From positions 3,038,001-3,102,000 of the forward strand of contig JAHWDD010000005.1 in assembly GCA_023897205.1 (NCBI GenBank): a stretch of 64,000 bases of DNA, read 5' to 3'. Below, piece by piece: positions 58,705 through 64,000 of this stretch. Positions within the stretch are counted from its first letter, which is position 1, and each line of letters opens with the position of its first letter. The notes under the pieces were generated by a model that was not told the DNA's origin, ran no database searches, and saw nothing but the letters and a program-made list of their open reading frames with translations. The position numbers and the translations under genes were made by a program. Origin of the DNA: Exophiala sp. HKRS030 (taxonomy: Eukaryota; Ascomycota; Eurotiomycetes; Chaetothyriales; Herpotrichiellaceae).

Positions 58705-60753
58705 TCAAATCCACTCTTCTGGTTTGCTGCCCTGACTCATGAAGGCGTCAAATAAGAGCCGTTGATCGAATCCCCAAACACTTCCGAAGATCAGGATGCG
58801 AGCTGGAAGCACCAGCCCTGACGAGGATATATCTGCCAAAAGCTGAAGATCCCTGCGCATTTGCGGTTCAAGCTCCTCCCACAGTTCGGAGAGATTGAGA
58901 GGCTCAGGTTGTAGCCTCAACTTGTATTCAACAGTGTTCAGAGATAGCTCCAAATCGATAGCTATGAACATACCAGGCTCTACATCTTTGTAGATATGAT
59001 CCATCTTCACAGTCGAAGGTTGAAGGACGTGCTGCAGACTCAGTTCGAGACGGTTAACGTATTCTCTCAAAGCTGGAGATCTGCACCGTTGTTTCCTGCG
59101 ACTCCGCAAATCCCTGATGCATACAATATCTGTTAGTTGTGGAGGGTTCTGTGGTAGTCCACGTGGAAGCCGTGGTGCAATGCGCAACCAGGTTGCCAGG
59201 TATGACAACCTGTCTCTTCCTGGCATCATATCGGTGTACGTTGTTACATTCCATTTTAGCTCGAAGAAGCTGTCGGGACCCAGCAGCGGGAGCTTCAGGT
59301 CTTGATAACCTTCAACTGCACGCTGCAGCGCATGCCAACTCGTATCTTTCATAAAGACTATGGTAATATATTAACATCGGAACACTGTTTCGGAGGTTTT
59401 AATCTGCGGGAGAACTTACGAATTCGCCCATCTTCAACTGTCTCAACTTTGTCTGTATCTTGTCCAGGACAAATCATGAGAAATGAGACATTAGTTTTCA
59501 AGCTTTCGAAATTAGTCTTGTCCAACAGTATTTGGGATTTGGAGTAATGAGTGACATACTTTTCGTCCGTCATGTCTGGTCCCGCCAGGCCAGTGTATGC
59601 TCTTGGGGTATGATAATCATTCCTCCATACGGCACCAGCGTTTGCATCTTCTGATATGTACGACTCAAATCCTAGTGGGGTCCCTGCCCTGTAGCTTCGA
59701 AACTTGCTGCGGAAGAGGCTCCACGTCTCGATATCATCAGCAACCTCCAGAAGAAGACGCTTGTGATACTCAGTCACACTGAGACCCAGTACACGCTCTA
59801 GTTTGAGGCGGGACATCATGCATGGCATCAAATCCGTCATTGTGATAGCATCCGAGCGGTCTCTGTCGTTCCATATCGGCTTCGGGAACCATAGCACGGA
59901 CTGCCCAATATGGGCGACCACACGGCTAACCCCGAATTTCCGAGCTGCAACAGCTTCTGCCTTTGTGAGGGCGAGGACATAGTCGTAGCGCGGGGAGGTT
60001 TTCGATGAGGTGTGAAATCGAAGTGACCCGCGGACGAGTGGATAAGCATACCCAGATTGGACATATCTTGCCACAGATGGCTCTCGAGTCGCAGTATCTC
60101 ATGCCCCATTGTAATTTCAACCACACTTCCGTAAAAATTTATGTCACACATCTCGCCGACTTGCACGTGTACACCTCTGCACGCAAGTAGATGCACCCAT
60201 CGAATCCAAGATATCGGCGCTGGTGGGTACGCTGCGGGTGTGTCGCTGGGCCTTTGGCGAATAGTGAAGACAATCTCGTTCTGATTGACGTTCTCCAGAC
60301 CCTCTGTAATGTATGACCAACATGGAGAGTTGATGGTACGTACTTTATGAGATATGATACGAATGGAAAAAGTATGCCCTTCTTGGACTTCTTGCAGAAT
60401 TGTTGACCACGAAAGCGGATCCACGGATGCAGTAGGCTTCAGATTTGTCGAAGGCGAACGTTGCGAAGGCAGAGATATTTTCGCTTTATCAGTTTGATCC
60501 CCAGCGCTGACCTCGCAGACGGATCTTGTGGTTGGTTATCCTTACGAATATTCCGTTGATCGGTAGACTGCGGAGCTGCTGATGGCACGGTGACTGGATG
60601 TTGATTTCCGGACCTGACACTTGGATATTGACTTCGTCCTTGCCTGCTATTAATGGCGGGAGACTTGATTGTTGGAGCGCTGTGAGTTTCTCGCGCCGAT
60701 CTTTGCGATCCTTGAGGCTCATCTACCACAGGTTTACTTGAACCACACCCCAT
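58705..60753 (-). CDS. Putatively N-myristoylated protein of unknown function (two frameshifts)
   Basis: I do not know this family's function. The protein starts MGCGSSKP, a classic N-myristoylation signal (Gly2, Ser6) with a neighbouring palmitoylatable Cys3, so it is probably tethered to a membrane. A ~120-residue disordered linker follows. The folded part begins DPLSWSTILQEVQEGHTFSI. It has ISWIRWVHLLACRGVHVQVG, ARYVQSGYAYPLVRGSLRFH, KAEAVAARKFGVSRVVAHIG and SVLWFPKPIWNDRDRSDAIT, and ends with ILIFGSVWGFDQRLLFDAFM. The exons are 60753-59420 and 59357-58705. One more G opposite 60499-60502 and one more base between about 60060 and 60098 are needed. With both, 1989 nt (662 aa) are in frame. 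Its neighbours are an amidoligase-like gene and a HET gene. Confidence 0.68.
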
Positions 60754-61821
60754 AGTGAGAAGTTGTAGTACCCAGAACTAAGGCTCGATCGTGGAATGAT
60801 AAACGTATTCGCATACTTAGAGGAACTGCGTCAGTGCTTGTTAAGGCGAGAAATTTCCGCTATCAAAATGGGTTCGACGGCGGCGGTGCTAGGAAACGGC
60901 AATTCCATGTTATACCCTCCTGCCTGGTTCTTATCATCGTATTCCAGTGGCCTGGGTGCCATAGCATGTTGCTCAACCCCCTGTATCTATCTTCAAATCA
61001 AAACTGTGTCCATCGTGATAGGCGGCAAATATGACTAGCTTCCTCAGCTGAGGTCGATACGGAGACTAGCCTGTACAGTGGGAGGGAAAGCCTTTAAGAA
61101 TCCTGACCTAGCCTGGGGAAACCTGGTAGCGAAATCTCGGCCCACGTTAATCAAAACCTTGTTAACCGTAAATACGAGATCTAGTCCTTGGTTTTTGGCT
61201 TTCTTCGAGTCAAGCATTTTCGCTAAGCATTGGCCTATTGAACCAGAAGAACATTATTTTGATGTACAGATTAATATCAACTTGAATAGAAAATCTCGGG
61301 CTTGTTTGAGGGACTTAGTGATCAACAAATGTACGCGCTCGTTCCTAAGAACAGAAGGGAGACTGGGATCTGTCTTTCACTTCTTTCGCTCCATGTGTGG
61401 GGTTTACATTCACGAGGTTTGGGCAACGGAAGGCTGGGAGCTCATCGTTCGAGCGGTGTCAGCTGCATCTTATCCATGCCCAAATGATCATGAGGGTTCG
61501 TATTCAACAGGCAGTCTCGAAAGCTTTTTCCGGTTCACAGGCAAATCATGTTGCAGTTGTTTAATCTAACTTTCTTCACCACAAGAACAATGCAACGGAT
61601 TTTCCGAAGCCGCGTTCAGCAGTCTGCCAATGTCCAAGCCCAAGAGTGAACGGTTGACCTGCGGGACCAGAGAAACGTTTATAATGCTGTGGAAACAAGA
61701 TTCGCGAAGTTTTTCGCGTCAAGACTTGTGTTCAGGCCAGTATTGACGATCTCGACTGCAAAGCCGTTCGGGATTACAGTATTCGATCTTGATTCCTCGT
61801 CACAATCCTATCGACCTTGAG
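60754..61821. promoter_or_regulatory. Divergent region before the HET gene
   Basis: About 1.07 kb between the myristoylated-protein gene and the HET gene, which point away from each other. A 163-codon frame at 61078-61569 (plus) opens with GTG and lacks an ATG until late. It has no domain and was not called. Confidence 0.45.
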
Positions 61822-64000
61822 ATGGCCCAATTTGTGGATGTCAATGGAAGACTGATTGACATCAACTTCCAACCTCTTCCAGACGGGCAGGAAGTCCCAA
61901 GCTCAATCTTCTATGTGCCGCCGGTAAGACAAAGTAATGATGGCCCTATCAACACCATTGAAGAGCTTGTCGCAGCTTTCAAAGAGCATCAATACCAGAA
62001 ATCTAAACCATCGAACATAATCATGAATCTCATTCCTATCAGAGATGGATACGAAGATGCGCGCGTTGCTGTTCCGCCGAGAAGTCTGCAGACTGTCGAC
62101 GGCTACAAATACAATACCACTTGTTCGTTCTGTTGGACTGTGATCTCCGACAAAAAAGAGTTCGAAAAATTCACGTTGAATGCACTTCAGAAAGCCGCTA
62201 GAAACGGCTGTTCTACGTGCGACATTATCCACAAATCAATAACAGGAATAGTGCAGCTGGTATTTGAGCGCTTTGACGGAAACAGGGTGCTGGTCGCCCA
62301 ACGCAAAAACCTCCCGTCCAGGCTACTCTCGGCAACCAAATCCGTCGAAGTATGTTTCGAAGAATATGGGAATCAGACGTTCAACGTTGAATTCAGTAAG
62401 TTTGTCCACAATCTTGAATGCGAATATCTGTTTACAAGCGTCAACAGCGACAGAACCGAATCGGACTGGTCAAGTCGGATGTAGGATCATGGATACCTCA
62501 TCAGACCCCGCGATCAGACTCATCAAGTCCTGGCTATCCGAGTGTGTTAGTAAGCATTCCTCTTGCTCAACTCCCAAAGAGTCCGTCCTTCCGCGCCGAG
62601 TAGTTGAGGTGGGGGACGGCTGGGCAAGACTGGTTGAATCTAAGGGGGAGAAAGCCCCTTACCTGACTTTGAGCCACTGCTGGGGTGGAGAGACTGTGAC
62701 CGAGGCCAAAAGCTACAATCTGGAGTCAATGAAAAAGAACATACCATGGGAGACTCTCACCAAAACATTCCAGGATGCCGTCATGATCACATGGAGACTG
62801 GGCTTCAAATATTTGTGGATAGACGGGTTGTGTATCCTGCAAGACTCTCAGGAGGATTGGGAGTATCATGTCGCTAATATGGCAGGGATATTCTCTAACT
62901 CCCAGCTGACGTTGGCAGCAACACGTGCTGCCAATGGGATGAAAGGTTGCTATTCAAACCGATTCCAGGAACCGTTGATTCTAGACCTGTCTGGGGACCG
63001 AGAAGTCTACAATCCAAATCTGTGGCAGCCACGCTCTTTCAAAGGTGTGGACCGTGATGGGATCAGTAAAACCTTCAATGTGATGCTTCGGCCAACTCAT
63101 GGTCTCCACCGTCGCCAGCGGCCAAGAGAACCATTGCTTAAACGAGCATGGGTGCTTCAAGAACAGATTTTGAGTCCACGAATCGTTCATTTCGCGACTT
63201 CCGAGCTCGTCTTCGAATGCAGAACACATGTGGCATGCGAATGTAGTGGATGGACCCCACGGACCGAGAGCTGGCAATGGGAGACGCGCTGGCGCAAAGC
63301 TCATGCGGCACTACTTGTCCAAGGAGCAGGCGCGCACCATACAGCGTTCACTGCTGAGCAACAGAGATGTCGGGACTTTGAAGCCTACAAGACACTGATT
63401 GAAACATATACTGAACTCGATATCACCAGTGATCTTGATCGACTTCCAGCGCTGGCAGGAATCATGTATGGCAGACAGGGCTCATACCTTGCCGGGATAT
63501 GGCGAAACACGCTCCTAGAAAGCTTGCATTGGTACCCTGCCGCAAAGAGCAGATCCGGCCGCTTAGCACAGCGGCCAACAAGGTATTGCGGTCCCACATG
63601 GTCCTGGGTTTCAATGGCGGCACCAATTCGATTCTGTGGGTCAGACTCGCTCGATGTTACTTTCAATGCCGAACTCAGATCCACGATTGTCGATGCATCT
63701 TGCCAGCTTGCGGGCCGTGACCCCCTCGGCCGAGTGTCTAGTGGATACATCTCTCTAACCGGCCCGAGTGTGACAGCCACAGTGACTGAGATAGGCTCTA
63801 TGGAGCGAGAATCCATGATAACGACAGAGAACTTGCTACGCACAGCACGAGAGACTAACCCTACGGCAGTCGACCGCCGGGTGCTCGAGCGAAGGGATGA
63901 GAGCAGAGACTGCACATACGTAACGTTGAAACACGACGACAAGGACATTGGTGATTGCCGTGGCTACATGGATGTGCCGCTTGTGGATGGGAGACTTGAG
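61822..64000 (+). CDS. HET-domain protein (partial, runs off window)
   Basis: Heterokaryon-incompatibility-type protein; the class mediates allorecognition cell death in filamentous ascomycetes. The exons are 61822-62395 and 62448 to beyond the window end. The N-terminal part has a CSFCWTVIS...NGCSTCDIIHKS cysteine pair module. The HET domain carries its three signature blocks: APYLTLSHCWGG, FKYLWIDGLCILQDSQEDWE with MAGIFSNSQLTLAAT, and RAWVLQEQILSPRIVHF. A downstream CGPTWSWVSM is the usual end block. 709 codons are visible and the frame is intact to base 64000. Domains after the HET domain cannot be judged. Whether it acts in incompatibility or another immune-like pathway is unknown. Confidence 0.9.

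Noticed and set aside
61078..61569. 163-codon plus-strand open frame before the HET gene
   Set aside because: It opens with GTG, has no ATG until late and shows no conserved segment.

Overview
This window comes from the nuclear genome of a filamentous ascomycete (Pezizomycotina). Genes are dense and lie on both strands. Introns are short (48-118 nt, with one of 321 nt) and GT-AG. The gene set includes a HET-domain protein, a vanillyl-alcohol-oxidase-type flavoenzyme, a Zw10 homologue with a fungal C-terminus and several proteins conserved only in filamentous fungi. Some of these suggest Eurotiomycetes or a relative, but the sequence alone does not fix the order. I see no transposon, rRNA, tRNA or CRISPR array.

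Layout. 0-31 kb is mostly housekeeping and metabolism: the Zw10 tail, an amino-acid permease, a conserved fungal protein, a METTL21-type methyltransferase, ornithine decarboxylase, a COG0523 (CobW/ZNG1-like) metal GTPase, a kappa-class GST, an MDR reductase, a small stress-type protein, an NF-X1/FAP1 zinc-finger regulator, proteasome beta-7, a VAO-type oxidase and a large IRC20/SHPRH-type SNF2-RING protein. 31-48 kb holds a small bZIP factor, a 3.3-kb stretch without a recognisable gene, two MFS transporters, a protein with a duplicated cysteine/tryptophan-rich module, a first amidoligase-like protein, a GNAT acetyltransferase and a DUF1989 protein. 49-56 kb is housekeeping again: biotin synthase, mitochondrial ribosomal protein bL34m, the CAAX protease Ste24, a possible RNA polymerase I A14-like protein and a conserved fungal protein. 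56-64 kb looks accessory: a second amidoligase-like gene, a putatively N-myristoylated protein of unknown function and a HET-domain protein cut off by the window end.

The most striking property of the window is not one gene. Eight otherwise intact minus-strand genes are interrupted by eleven single-base losses, nearly all in short G or C runs. Adding back exactly one base at each point gives a full-length reading frame and makes every spliced length a multiple of three. No accompanying nonsense substitutions were seen. The simplest explanation is homopolymer undercalling in the assembly, and gene models here should be read with that in mind. The most interesting biological leads are the two amidoligase-like genes with their unusual neighbours, the duplicated module protein at 38.6-40.4 kb, and the ATG-free leader of at least 540 nt upstream of ornithine decarboxylase.
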